Assembly (NCBI GenBank): GCA_017634065.1
Contig: JAGBOC010000019.1
Location: 1-64,000, forward strand
Length of the DNA stretch: 64,000 nucleotides
Direction of reading: 5' to 3'
Source of the DNA: Lachnospiraceae bacterium
Lineage (GTDB): Bacteria; Bacillota; Clostridia; Lachnospirales; Lachnospiraceae
Shown here: positions 17,076 through 25,936 of the stretch, one piece after another
How the letters are laid out: each line of letters begins with the position of its first letter
How positions within the stretch are numbered: the stretch's first letter is position 1
The notes under the pieces: generated by a model
What the model was told of the DNA's origin: nothing
The model's database searches: none
Seen by the model: only the letters and a program-made list of their open reading frames with translations
Made by a program: the position numbers and the translations under genes

Positions 17076-18192
17076 AGAATTACTTAATCAGTCAATGAAA
17101 GAAATCAGTGTAGGTGAGCAGATAACCGGAAGAGTTATCAGTGTTCATAAAGACTATGCTGTTTTAAACATTGGTTATAAAGCAGACGGAATAATTAAAA
17201 ATTATGATTATAGTCGTTCTCAGGATTTGGATCTAACAAGTGTCTTAAATGTTGGAGATGAATTGACTGTCGTTGTAAAGAAATTAAATGATGGCGAAGG
17301 TCAAGTAGTACTTTCAAGAAAAGAATTAGTACAAAATCAAATTAATGAGAAATTAAGAGCACTTTACGAAAGTAAAGAGATTCAACATGGTAAAGTTATA
17401 AAGATCACAACTGGCGGTGTCGTAGCAGAAATTGAGCCAGAGATAACTGTATTTATACCAAAGTCTCTTTTGTCAAATAAGCAAAATGAAGATATGTCTT
17501 CTTATGAAAATAAGGAAATTGAATTTGTGATTTCAGAGTTTAACCCTGCTAGAAATCGTTGTATCGGTGATAGAAAGAGATTACTTGTTATGGAAGAGAA
17601 AAAGAAACGCGAAGAAGCTCTTGAGAAGATTCACGTTGGCGATAAGATAGAAGGAACTATTATAAACTTACTTGACTATGGTGCATTTATTGATCTTGGT
17701 GGAGTTGATGGATTGCTTCATATATCAGAAATGGGTTGGGGCAAAATCAAAAATCCAAAGAAAACATATAACATTGGCGAAAAGATAAAGGTACTTGTGA
17801 GAGAGATTAAAGATGGCAAGATATCTCTTACAGCAAAGTTCCCAGATGAGAATCCATGGTTACTTGCCAAAGTTAATTATGCACTTGGGAAAACTGTCAA
17901 AGGTAAAGTAGTTAGAATGACTGATTATGGAGCATTTGTAGCACTTGATGATTACATTGATGCACTTCTCCATGTGTCAGAGATAAAGAGAGAAAAAGTA
18001 AAAAAACCTGAAGATGTCTTAACGATAGGACAAGAGATAGAAGCAAAAGTTATCGACTTTAATGAGGCAGATAAAAAGATATCACTAAGTATGAAGGCAC
18101 TTCTTCCAGAGCCTGAACCAGAAGAAGAAAGTCCTGAAGATATTGCTGATGTAAATATTGATGAATATGCAAAAAAAAATGGAAGAGGATAA
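17056..18192 (+). CDS. S1 RNA-binding domain protein (ribosomal S1-like)
   Basis: This 378-residue protein has four S1 repeats, at about residues 18-88, 105-175, 193-262 and 278-350. The last two are canonical (DYGAFIDLGGVDGLLHISEM and DYGAFVALDDYIDALLHVSEI). The acidic tail (EPEPEEESPED) is typical of Firmicute S1-like proteins, which help mRNAs bind the ribosome or modulate RNA stability. GGAG plus an A-rich spacer precede the ATG at 17056, inside the end of ispH. The overlap of 20 bases recalls the IspH-S1 fusion of other Clostridia. A strong terminator follows. Confidence 0.92.
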   Translation: MSEMSFEELLNQSMKEISVGEQITGRVISVHKDYAVLNIGYKADGIIKNYDYSRSQDLDLTSVLNVGDELTVVVKKLNDGEGQVVLSRKELVQNQINEKLRALYESKEIQHGKVIKITTGGVVAEIEPEITVFIPKSLLSNKQNEDMSSYENKEIEFVISEFNPARNRCIGDRKRLLVMEEKKKREEALEKIHVGDKIEGTIINLLDYGAFIDLGGVDGLLHISEMGWGKIKNPKKTYNIGEKIKVLVREIKDGKISLTAKFPDENPWLLAKVNYALGKTVKGKVVRMTDYGAFVALDDYIDALLHVSEIKREKVKKPEDVLTIGQEIEAKVIDFNEADKKISLSMKALLPEPEPEEESPEDIADVNIDEYAKKNGRG

Positions 18193-18209
18193 TAAAGACA
18201 ATTAAAATG

Positions 18210-18234
18210 ATGGGCGGTAACACCGCCCATTTTT
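18210..18234 (+). terminator. Rho-independent terminator
   Basis: ATGGGCGGT (18210-18218) pairs with ACCGCCCAT (18222-18230), loop AAC, then TTTT. It ends eight bases before the next start codon. Confidence 0.85.
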
Positions 18235-18241
18235 AGAATAT

Positions 18242-18700
18242 ATGAGAGATAATCTTCTTGAAAATATATCTTATGTTTTTCTAAAAGTTGCAAAGTTTTT
18301 TATAAAACTTGCTATATTTTTTGTGGTCATATATTTGATAGGAATGCAACTTTTTAATTTTGGACATAGACTTTTTTATGAGAGAGCAGTTGATAGCGAA
18401 AATGGGAAAGAGATAGTTTTTGAGATTAAGAAAAATGAAACGATAGATGAGATAGCAGACAATCTTGTGAAAGCAGGTTTGATAGATGATAAACTTGCAT
18501 TTAAGTTTAGAGCGACAATATATAAAACCGAGTTTAATCCAAATATCTATAACTTAAAAACATCGATGACAATAAAGAATATGCTTGATATATTTGATAG
18601 TCCAACTACTGATGATATTGCTGTGACTATCTCAAGTGAAGATATATTTCAGTTATCTCCTGAAGACAATGAGCCGATTGAAGAATCTGTGGAAGAGTAA
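18242..18700 (+). CDS. MltG/YceG-like protein lacking the catalytic domain
   Basis: This 152-residue protein has one membrane helix near the N-terminus (about residues 18-38), then a domain like the LysM-like N-terminal part of MltG: VFEIKKNETIDEIADNLVKAGLIDD followed by IYNLKTSMTIKNML. Full MltG (about 350 residues) goes on with the YceG lytic transglycosylase domain that ends glycan strands. That domain is absent here, so glycan cutting is not expected. Its position before trmR and trhP matches the mltG-yrrM-yrrN order of Bacillus, which supports the relation. There is no Shine-Dalgarno, and a terminator lies just upstream. The acidic tail is disordered. Confidence 0.7.
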   Translation: MRDNLLENISYVFLKVAKFFIKLAIFFVVIYLIGMQLFNFGHRLFYERAVDSENGKEIVFEIKKNETIDEIADNLVKAGLIDDKLAFKFRATIYKTEFNPNIYNLKTSMTIKNMLDIFDSPTTDDIAVTISSEDIFQLSPEDNEPIEESVEE

Positions 18701-18705
18701 AATAT

Positions 18706-19365
18706 ATGATTTATGATGATGCGTTAGATAAAACACGAATAGATGATTTTATAATGTCGCTACTTGCGGAAAATGATAAAGACATTTTGGAATTAAAAAA
18801 GTATGCAATAGAAAATGATGTCCCTATAATAAGAGATGAGACAAAATCATTTTTAAGACTGATAGTTAATCTAAAGCGACCAGAAAATGTCCTTGAGATA
18901 GGAACTGCCATAGCATATTCTACACTTGTCATACATAGAAGTTTCCCTGAAGCAAAAATTGTAACTATTGAGAACTACGAGAAAAGAATAATTGAAGCGA
19001 AAAAAAATATAGATAAGTTTTTTGGTGATGGGAAAGTAGAATTAGTTGAAGATGATGCAAGTGTTTATCTAAAAAATAGTGACAAAGACAATTTTTTTGA
19101 TTTGGTGTTTCTTGATGGAGCAAAAGCACAGTATATTAATTGGATAAATGACATAAAGAGATTGATGAAGAAAAATGCTATCTTAATTTCAGATAATATA
19201 TTTAAGGAAGGCGAGATACTTGAATCAAAGTTCTTAATTAGAAAGAGAGATAGGACAATACATAAAAAGATGAGAGAGTTTCTACATTTTATAGCTAAAG
19301 ATGAAGATTTTGATACATATATTTTTAATATAGGAGATGGGTTATCAGTATCAATAAAAAAGTAG
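18706..19365 (+). CDS. trmR: tRNA 5-hydroxyuridine methyltransferase
   Basis: This SAM-dependent O-methyltransferase of 219 residues is in the family-3/CCoAMT fold. Motif I is VLEIGTAIAYST, the acidic ribose-binding residue is in VTIENYEKR, and FDLVFLDGAKAQYINW carries the metal and SAM contacts. Followed by SDNIFKEGEI, this is the TrmR/YrrM pattern. TrmR methylates 5-hydroxyuridine at the tRNA wobble position to 5-methoxyuridine. The next gene encodes the TrhP-type hydroxylase that makes the substrate. The stop TAG at 19363-19365 is directly preceded by A AAA AAG, a classic -1 slippery heptamer (see the findings). Confidence 0.88.
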   Translation: MIYDDALDKTRIDDFIMSLLAENDKDILELKKYAIENDVPIIRDETKSFLRLIVNLKRPENVLEIGTAIAYSTLVIHRSFPEAKIVTIENYEKRIIEAKKNIDKFFGDGKVELVEDDASVYLKNSDKDNFFDLVFLDGAKAQYINWINDIKRLMKKNAILISDNIFKEGEILESKFLIRKRDRTIHKKMREFLHFIAKDEDFDTYIFNIGDGLSVSIKK

Positions 19366-20579
19366 AATTATTAATACCAGCAGGAGATGTTTCGACTTTT
19401 AAAATTGCCGTCCGCTATGGAGCGGATGCTATTTATATTGGAGGAGAAAGTTTTTCTTTAAGAGCAAAGGCTATAAACTTCACACTTGATGATATGAGAG
19501 AATGTATAAATCTTGCTCATAGAAATAATGTGAAAGTATATGTCACAGCAAATATTTATGCACATAATTATGATTTAGATGAAGCAAAAAAATATTTTAT
19601 ATCTTTAAACGAACTTAAACCTGATGCAGTATTAATTTCAGATATGGGGCTTATAAGACTGGCAAAGAGTTTTTTAACTGATGTTGATATTCATTTATCT
19701 ACACAGGCAAATACGACAAACTCTGAAAGTGTAAAGTTCTATAGAAACCTTGGTATAAAGAGAGTAGTTTTAGCTAGAGAACTAACTCTTGATGAGATAA
19801 GACAAATTAAAGAAGAACTAAAAGATACTATTGAGATTGAGACATTTGTCCATGGTGCGATGTGTATATCTTATTCTGGGAGATGTCTACTTTCTGCATT
19901 TATGACTGGAAGATCTGCGAATAGTGGTGAATGCACTCATCCATGCAGATGGAAATATATGTTACTTGAAGAAGAAGAGCGAAAAGGTGAATATATGCCA
20001 GTGATGGAGACAGAAAGAGGAACTTACATATTTAATTCAAAAGATTTGAATATGATTGAGCATATAGACAAATTGATTGAGGCAAATATTGATTCATTAA
20101 AAATAGAAGGTAGGATGAAGACAGCATTATATATAGCGACAGTTACGAGAACTTATAGGAAGGCAATAGATGATTATTATGCTGACAAGAACTTATATCT
20201 CAATAATTTAGAAAAATATAAAAATGAGATTAATAAATGTACTTATAGAGAGTTTACTACTGGATTTTATTTTGGAAAGCCAAGTGAAGAGGCACAAATC
20301 TATGACAGTAGCACCTATGTGGTAGGAGCAACGTATTTTGGGACAGTTGAAAAAGTTGAAGATGGCTTCGCATATTTTGAACAAAAAAATAAGTTTAGTG
20401 TCGGTGATGAGTTAGTGGCAATGAAACCTGATTTTACTAATCTAAAACTAAAAGTGCTTGAAATGTATGATGAGATGACAGGTGAGAAAATTGATAGCTG
20501 TCCACACGCAAAACAGAAGCTAAGAGTTAAGTTTGATAAACAGGTAGAAGTATTAGATGTATTGAGGTCAAATGATTAA
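19344..20579 (+). CDS. trhP: U32-family tRNA hydroxylation protein TrhP, no canonical start
   Basis: This is a U32 peptidase-family protein of about 411 residues. In Bacillus, YrrN and YrrO (TrhP1, TrhP2) install 5-hydroxyuridine in tRNA and adjoin the methyltransferase TrmR, as here. Recognisable blocks are ELLIPAGDVSTFK, VRYGADAIYIGG, FVHGAMCISYSGRCLLSAFMTGR and the cysteine set around GECTHPCRW, followed by SLKIEGRMKTALYIATVTRTYR. The frame opens at 19329, but no ATG, GTG or TTG occurs before the conserved N-terminus. Either an AUC at 19344, seven bases after AGGAG, is used, or ribosomes enter by -1 slippage from trmR. The start given is therefore provisional. It overlaps trmR by 22 bases. 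Confidence 0.85.
   Translation: MSINKKVELLIPAGDVSTFKIAVRYGADAIYIGGESFSLRAKAINFTLDDMRECINLAHRNNVKVYVTANIYAHNYDLDEAKKYFISLNELKPDAVLISDMGLIRLAKSFLTDVDIHLSTQANTTNSESVKFYRNLGIKRVVLARELTLDEIRQIKEELKDTIEIETFVHGAMCISYSGRCLLSAFMTGRSANSGECTHPCRWKYMLLEEEERKGEYMPVMETERGTYIFNSKDLNMIEHIDKLIEANIDSLKIEGRMKTALYIATVTRTYRKAIDDYYADKNLYLNNLEKYKNEINKCTYREFTTGFYFGKPSEEAQIYDSSTYVVGATYFGTVEKVEDGFAYFEQKNKFSVGDELVAMKPDFTNLKLKVLEMYDEMTGEKIDSCPHAKQKLRVKFDKQVEVLDVLRSND
19356..19362 (+). other. Candidate -1 ribosomal frameshift heptamer
   Basis: In the trmR frame the sequence reads at-A AAA AAG TAG. This is the X XXY YYZ motif used in E. coli dnaX, directly before the stop. A slip of -1 enters the U32 peptidase-like frame at GTA GAA. 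An AGGAG lies at 19332-19336. A small hairpin TCCGCT/AGCGGA is at 19411-19426, further downstream than usual stimulators. Confidence 0.5.
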
Positions 20580-21420
20580 ATGCACAAAAAAAATATTTTT
20601 TTTGTTACTCGCGATACTTATCTTGGTGTATACAGCCATTTGTGATGTCTTGATGACATTTAGCATAAGTATGAATGCAGTTTTGATTACAGCATTTGTA
20701 CTCTGTGTCTTGATATACTATATGGAGTGCTACCCACTTTCTCTTGAAGAGCGGTCGCCATCATTTATAAGAATATTCATCAAGGTTGCTTCTATATTTT
20801 ATTTTTCTGGTGTTATACTTCTCATAATATTTAATATTGCATATCCAAAAAAATATCTAAATACGAGTGACCAAAAGTATGATTATATTATAGTTTTTGG
20901 CGCTGGTATTTCTGAAAATAAACATGAGATAATGAATAGTCGAATTGAGAGAGCGATAGAGTATTCAACTCTTTATCCGAAATGTAAGTTCGTTTTAACT
21001 GGAGCAAGGGGTGGCAACGAAGTAATTGAAGAAGCAATTTATATGCGAAATTATTTAACTGAAAGAGGCATAGATGATAGCAGGATATTAATTGAACCAC
21101 TATCAATAAATACTGATGAGAATATTTTAAACTCACTCAATCTTATAAAGAAAGATATTATGCGAAGAAATGCGCGAGAAAATATCATCACAAGACCATT
21201 TAAGGATGAAGAAGGGTATTTTGATTTAGACTTTTTGAATATAGGTTTTATGTCAAGTGAGTTTCATTTAACAAGAATCAATATGATGGCAAAAAAACGT
21301 GGTATTAGTAGACCATATGACATACCTTGTAAAACCAATATATTATATAAACCATATATGTATATAAGGGAGGATTTAAGTTTGTTTAAGGCATTTGTGC
21401 TTAATCAAATTAAATTATGA
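20572..21420 (+). CDS. DUF218 (YdcF/SanA-like) membrane protein
   Basis: This 282-residue protein has about three N-terminal membrane helices within the first 95 residues. A DUF218 domain follows: YIIVFGAGI near residue 103, SRIERAIEY, FVLTGARGG and a late GFMSSEFHLTR segment. The family is linked to envelope and peptidoglycan-precursor or vancomycin-tolerance traits (SanA, ElyC), but no enzymatic reaction is established. The start overlaps the U32 gene by eight bases (ATGATTAA) and has GAGGT upstream. It is part of the long run from mltG to rdgB. Confidence 0.78.
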   Translation: MIKCTKKIFFLLLAILILVYTAICDVLMTFSISMNAVLITAFVLCVLIYYMECYPLSLEERSPSFIRIFIKVASIFYFSGVILLIIFNIAYPKKYLNTSDQKYDYIIVFGAGISENKHEIMNSRIERAIEYSTLYPKCKFVLTGARGGNEVIEEAIYMRNYLTERGIDDSRILIEPLSINTDENILNSLNLIKKDIMRRNARENIITRPFKDEEGYFDLDFLNIGFMSSEFHLTRINMMAKKRGISRPYDIPCKTNILYKPYMYIREDLSLFKAFVLNQIKL

Positions 21421-21421
21421 T

Positions 21422-24382
21422 ATGTTTTCATTAAATGATAAAAATAAATATAATGTCGTAAAAGATTTTTACATTGAAGAGCAAAAACTTGAAGTTGTAG
21501 AGTTAGTGCATATTAAAACAGGTGCAAATCTCGTCTTACTTATTTGTGATGACGAGAACAAAGTTTTTAATATCGCATTTAAAACACCAGTAAGTAACGG
21601 TAAGGGGACACCACATATTTTGGAACATTCAGTCCTATGTGGCTCTAAAAAGTATAATGTGAAAGATCCTTTTATAGAACTTGCAAAAGGAAGCATGAAT
21701 ACATTTCTTAATGCAATGACATTTCCAGATAAGACATGCTATCCAGTTGCATCAGCAAATCTAAAAGATTTTCATAATTTGGTTGATGTATATCTTGATG
21801 CAGTTTTTTATCCAAATGCAGTAAAAGATGATAAGATTTTTAAGCAAGAGGGATGGCATTATGAGATAGATAATAAAGATGATGATTTAAAAGTTAATGG
21901 TGTAGTATTCAATGAGATGAGAGGAGTCTATTCAGACCCTGATTCAATTTTAGAGTCTGCAATATTAGAAAATATTTTTGCAAACACTAATTATGCATAC
22001 GAATCTGGTGGCAATCCACAAGAGATTTACAATTTGACATTTGATGAGTTTAGAGAGTTTCACAAGAAATATTATTCTCCAAGCAATGCAATAATATATT
22101 TATATGGCAAACTTGATTATAATTATGAACTTGAATATTTGGATAGAGAGTATTTGCAAAACTTTGATAAGATAGATGTAAATGCAGAGTTTAAAACAGC
22201 AAAAAATGATACTACATTTAAGGAGCAAATTAATTACTATAATATTGACACAGTAGAAAATAGTGATAAGGCATATCTTGCATATACCTTTTCTCTTGGA
22301 AGTGAAAAGTCAAGTCTAAAGAGTTTAGTTTTGCAAATAATAGACTATGTTCTCTTTTCATCTGATTCAGCAATTTTGAAAGAAAAGTTTTTAAGTGAAG
22401 GATATGGAGAGCATGTGTATTCACGCTATGAGATGGAACTCAAAGAAGAGATGTATTCTATCATAGCTCAAAATATTTCTGAAAGTAAAAAAGATAAGTT
22501 CGTCAAGTTTTTTGATGATGAAATAAAGAGAATAATTAGTGAAGGTTTAGATGTCGATAAGTTTAAGGCAGGAATTAACTCATTATATTTTAGTTTCGCA
22601 GAGAGTGAGTTTTCAAATCTTCCACGAGGTATAGCTCTTTCTCTTGCCTCACTTGACACAAATCTTTATGGCAAAGGCTCTGCCACATATTTACAATACG
22701 AGAAAGAGTTTAAAATAATCAATGCTGAAGATTTAAATGATAGTAATAACATATTTATAAGAACGTTAAAAGAAATATTTATTGACAATAATTATAAGTG
22801 CATAAATATTTTAAGACCAAAACTTAATTATTCTGATGAGAAAGAAAAAATACTTAAAGATGAGTTATTAAAAAGAAAGAATAGTTTCACAAGTGAAGAA
22901 TTAGACAAGATTATAAGCGAGATGAATGAACTCAAGAATTACCAGAAGTCGAAGGATACGGATGATGATCTAAAGTGTATCCCAATGATTTCCATTAGTG
23001 ATATAGAAAGAGATAAGAAGACTATAGACTATGATTTAGAAGTAAATGAAAATGTAGAAACTATAATAAGTTATAAAAATGATAGAGACATAGTCTACAT
23101 GGGACTAAAGTTTGATATAAGTGATCTAAGTAAAGAAGAGATATATCTATTTTCGCTCGTGAATAATATTATATCAAAAGTGGACCTAGTGTCAGAGTCG
23201 TTTCATGATTTCAATAATTTTATTGATATAAATACTGGAGGACTTAGTATAGGAATTGATGTGACAGATGATAAGGCATTTTTCTCATTTAGTATAAAAG
23301 CAAAAAAAGAAAATGTCCGCTATGCCTTTGACATATTTTATAAACTTTTTTCAGAGACACAGTTCGTAGACCAAAAAAGAATTGGCATATTGCTTAATGA
23401 AAATAGACAGTCATCTCTTCTCACAATTTTATCAAGTGGCCATGGTGCGACAATCTTTCGTTCGAAATCAACGTTTGATTTTAGTAGCAATATAGTTGAT
23501 AAGGTGTTTGAACAGGGAATAGGACACTATAAGTTTATATCTTCAATGTGCGATTATTATCTCAAAAACTCTGATATCGTGAATGATAGTTTGGATTTAG
23601 TTTTTAAGAAACTTCACAGAAGAAAAATGTACTTCACAATATGCACAGATAAAAAGTATCATGATGATGTGATAAATGAGTTTAAGATATTTTCTGATAA
23701 GATAATCAAGAATAAAATGAAACACATCTATACAGAAGTAGATGAAAAAAGACTTAAAAGCAATATCGACATTATGAATAAGGCAATTAATTTTGACAGT
23801 TTAGATAAAAAAGTTAAGAGTGAAGCAATTATAACTCCAAATGATATCAATTTCTGTGCACTGTCAGGGAAGTTTGATTCTAAAGCGTATTCTGGGAGAC
23901 TTTCTGTTATAAAAACTTTATTTAACTATGAATATCTTTGGACCAATATAAGAGTTCTCGGTGGCGCATATGGATGTATGTCTACTTTCTCAAGAAATGG
24001 TGTATATTCTCTATGCTCATATAGAGACCCAAATGTGTCAAATACAAACAAAATATATTATGGTGTGCCAAAGTTTTTATCAAACTTCAGTGAAGCATCA
24101 GAAATAAATAAATATATCATTGGCTCTATGAGAAGATATGATAATCCAATGAGTATTGTGGATAATCATAAACGAAATATGGTAGCATTTTTTAATAATG
24201 AGACAGATGAGACATATAATAGATTAAGACATGAAGTGCTTGATACGAAGCTTAAAGACATACAAGAAACTTCAAAGATTTTTGATAATATAAAAAATGC
24301 TGACAAGTGTGCTCTCGTATCTGCATCAAAGATAGATGAAGCAAAAAGTGAGTATGATGATGTATGGACACTGACAGAATAG
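21422..24382 (+). CDS. M16C presequence-protease-like insulinase
   Basis: This 986-residue zinc metallopeptidase is of the M16C/PreP type, which degrades small peptides inside a closed chamber. The inverted zinc motif HxxEH is HILEH at residues 65-69 (GTPHILEHSVLCGS), with conserved KDPFIELAKGSMNTFLNAMTF downstream. Length and two-half architecture match the family. The C-terminal half includes the conserved RVLGGAYGCMSTFSRNG...SYRDPN segment. The ATG two bases after the preceding stop is preferred over an upstream TTG at 21395 that overlaps that gene. It overlaps era by 19 bases. Confidence 0.92.
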   Translation: MFSLNDKNKYNVVKDFYIEEQKLEVVELVHIKTGANLVLLICDDENKVFNIAFKTPVSNGKGTPHILEHSVLCGSKKYNVKDPFIELAKGSMNTFLNAMTFPDKTCYPVASANLKDFHNLVDVYLDAVFYPNAVKDDKIFKQEGWHYEIDNKDDDLKVNGVVFNEMRGVYSDPDSILESAILENIFANTNYAYESGGNPQEIYNLTFDEFREFHKKYYSPSNAIIYLYGKLDYNYELEYLDREYLQNFDKIDVNAEFKTAKNDTTFKEQINYYNIDTVENSDKAYLAYTFSLGSEKSSLKSLVLQIIDYVLFSSDSAILKEKFLSEGYGEHVYSRYEMELKEEMYSIIAQNISESKKDKFVKFFDDEIKRIISEGLDVDKFKAGINSLYFSFAESEFSNLPRGIALSLASLDTNLYGKGSATYLQYEKEFKIINAEDLNDSNNIFIRTLKEIFIDNNYKCINILRPKLNYSDEKEKILKDELLKRKNSFTSEELDKIISEMNELKNYQKSKDTDDDLKCIPMISISDIERDKKTIDYDLEVNENVETIISYKNDRDIVYMGLKFDISDLSKEEIYLFSLVNNIISKVDLVSESFHDFNNFIDINTGGLSIGIDVTDDKAFFSFSIKAKKENVRYAFDIFYKLFSETQFVDQKRIGILLNENRQSSLLTILSSGHGATIFRSKSTFDFSSNIVDKVFEQGIGHYKFISSMCDYYLKNSDIVNDSLDLVFKKLHRRKMYFTICTDKKYHDDVINEFKIFSDKIIKNKMKHIYTEVDEKRLKSNIDIMNKAINFDSLDKKVKSEAIITPNDINFCALSGKFDSKAYSGRLSVIKTLFNYEYLWTNIRVLGGAYGCMSTFSRNGVYSLCSYRDPNVSNTNKIYYGVPKFLSNFSEASEINKYIIGSMRRYDNPMSIVDNHKRNMVAFFNNETDETYNRLRHEVLDTKLKDIQETSKIFDNIKNADKCALVSASKIDEAKSEYDDVWTLTE

Positions 24383-25281
24383 TGAAAAGTGGTTTTGTAG
24401 CCATACTGGGCTTACCTAATGCAGGTAAATCCTCGTTTTTAAATGCTGTATTAAAAGATAATATTGCCATAACATCTAAAAAACCACAGACTACAAGAAA
24501 GAATATGAAAGGCATATATAACGACAGCGAATCGCAGATTGTGTTCGTAGATACTCCGGGTATTCACACCATAAGTAATAAACTTGATGACTATATGTCT
24601 AAATCTATAAATAAGTCTACAGACAGTGTGGATTTGATAGCAGTGATAGTTGACATAGTGAGTTTTGAAAAAGATGATTATGATAAGATATGTAAGATAT
24701 TATCTAAAACAGATGTAAAAAAAATCTTGCTTGTAAATAAATATGATATTGTTGAAACAGATATTGATGAAAAAGTTTCTACTATAATAAATAAGTTTGG
24801 CGGTAGCATTACTTTTGATAAAGTTTTCCTTATCTCTGCACTTAAAAAGAAAAATATAAAAGAAGTAATTGAATATATAAAGAATGAATTGCCATTTGGC
24901 AATAAGTATTATGATGAAGAGGACCTAACTGATGAGCCACTACGCCAGATAGTTGCTGATATGATAAGGCAACAATGTCTCTATAAACTTGATAAAGAAA
25001 TCCCTCATGGGATTACTGTAATAATAGATAGTATGAAAAGCTCAAAAACCAAGTGCCAAATGATAGATGCCACTATTATCTGCGAAAAAGAAGGACATAA
25101 AAGAATTATAATAGGTAAAAATGGTTCTATGATAAAGAACATAGGCACTGGTGCAAGAATCGCGCTTGAAAAGTTTCTTATGAAAAAAGTAAACCTTAAA
25201 CTAAATGTTGTGATAAAGAATAACTGGAGAAATGAAAGTACACTTCTTGCAAATTATGGATATGATGAAAAGAAATTGTAA
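24364..25281 (+). CDS. era: GTPase Era
   Basis: This essential 305-residue GTPase helps assemble the 30S subunit by binding the 3' end of 16S rRNA. G1 is GLPNAGKS (16-23), G2 lies in KPQTTRKN, G3 is DTPGIH, G4 is NKYD near residue 123 and G5 lies around ISAL. The C-terminal KH domain shows the GKNGSMIKNIGTGARIALEKFL loop. The ATG lies within the end of the M16C gene, so translation is likely coupled. The recO gene follows with no gap, the usual era-recO order. Confidence 0.97.
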   Translation: MDTDRIVKSGFVAILGLPNAGKSSFLNAVLKDNIAITSKKPQTTRKNMKGIYNDSESQIVFVDTPGIHTISNKLDDYMSKSINKSTDSVDLIAVIVDIVSFEKDDYDKICKILSKTDVKKILLVNKYDIVETDIDEKVSTIINKFGGSITFDKVFLISALKKKNIKEVIEYIKNELPFGNKYYDEEDLTDEPLRQIVADMIRQQCLYKLDKEIPHGITVIIDSMKSSKTKCQMIDATIICEKEGHKRIIIGKNGSMIKNIGTGARIALEKFLMKKVNLKLNVVIKNNWRNESTLLANYGYDEKKL

Positions 25282-25935
25282 ATGAATACTAAAACTAAAC
25301 TTGAAAAATTGAATGGTGTAATTATTGGCGAGAGTGATTATAAAGAGTATGACAAGTTATTAACTGTGCTGACTAAAGAAAAAGGTAAAATCAAAGTCTA
25401 TGCCTTTAATGCCAGAAAACAGAACTCAAAGAACATAGGGAAGGCAAGAGTTTTTTCTTTTGGACTTTTCGAGATAAGAAATGTAAATGATAAGTATAAT
25501 CTTGAGAATATTATATTAAAAAATAGTTTTGAAAAGATTACTTTGGATTATGACATAACTTGCTATGCATCATATTTTGTAGAACTAAGTGACTACTTCA
25601 CTTTTGAAAATATAGATAGTGAAAATGTATATTCACTTTTGTATTACACATTTAAAGCTCTCTTAAACGGTAAAATGAGATTGAAACTTATAAGGAGAGT
25701 TTTTGAATTGAAAATGCTCGAATATCAAGGAGAGTATAAAGAAAGCGATGCTCTCAAATCAAAAAATAAAACTCTCATATATACTTGGGATTTTGTACTA
25801 AAGACTTTGCCATCTAAACTATATTCATTTGAACTCTCTGATGAAATCTTTTCTCTTTTTGATAATGAGGTAAGTATTGAGATGAAAGATAAGGTAATGA
25901 AAAAGTTTAAGACATTAGAGCAGATTAAAGATTGA
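25282..25935 (+). CDS. recO: DNA repair protein RecO
   Basis: RecO (217 residues) anneals single strands and helps load RecA with RecR. The N-terminal OB fold is seen in GVIIGESDYKEYDKLLTVLTKEKGK, followed by a helical domain. The protein is somewhat short and lacks the four-cysteine zinc site found in many RecO proteins near residue 150; that loss is common in some Firmicute lineages. The ATG immediately follows the era stop (TAA ATG). Confidence 0.85.
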   Translation: MNTKTKLEKLNGVIIGESDYKEYDKLLTVLTKEKGKIKVYAFNARKQNSKNIGKARVFSFGLFEIRNVNDKYNLENIILKNSFEKITLDYDITCYASYFVELSDYFTFENIDSENVYSLLYYTFKALLNGKMRLKLIRRVFELKMLEYQGEYKESDALKSKNKTLIYTWDFVLKTLPSKLYSFELSDEIFSLFDNEVSIEMKDKVMKKFKTLEQIKD

Positions 25936-25936
25936 T

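Noticed and set aside
19411..19426. TCCGCT/AGCGGA hairpin as a frameshift stimulator
   Set aside because: It lies 48 bases after the slippery site, far beyond the usual 5-9 bases, and its bases encode the conserved VRYGADA segment, so it is not used as main evidence.
21395..21421. TTG start for the M16C protease at 21395
   Set aside because: It would overlap the previous gene by 26 bases without a ribosome site; the ATG at 21422 is two bases after that stop.
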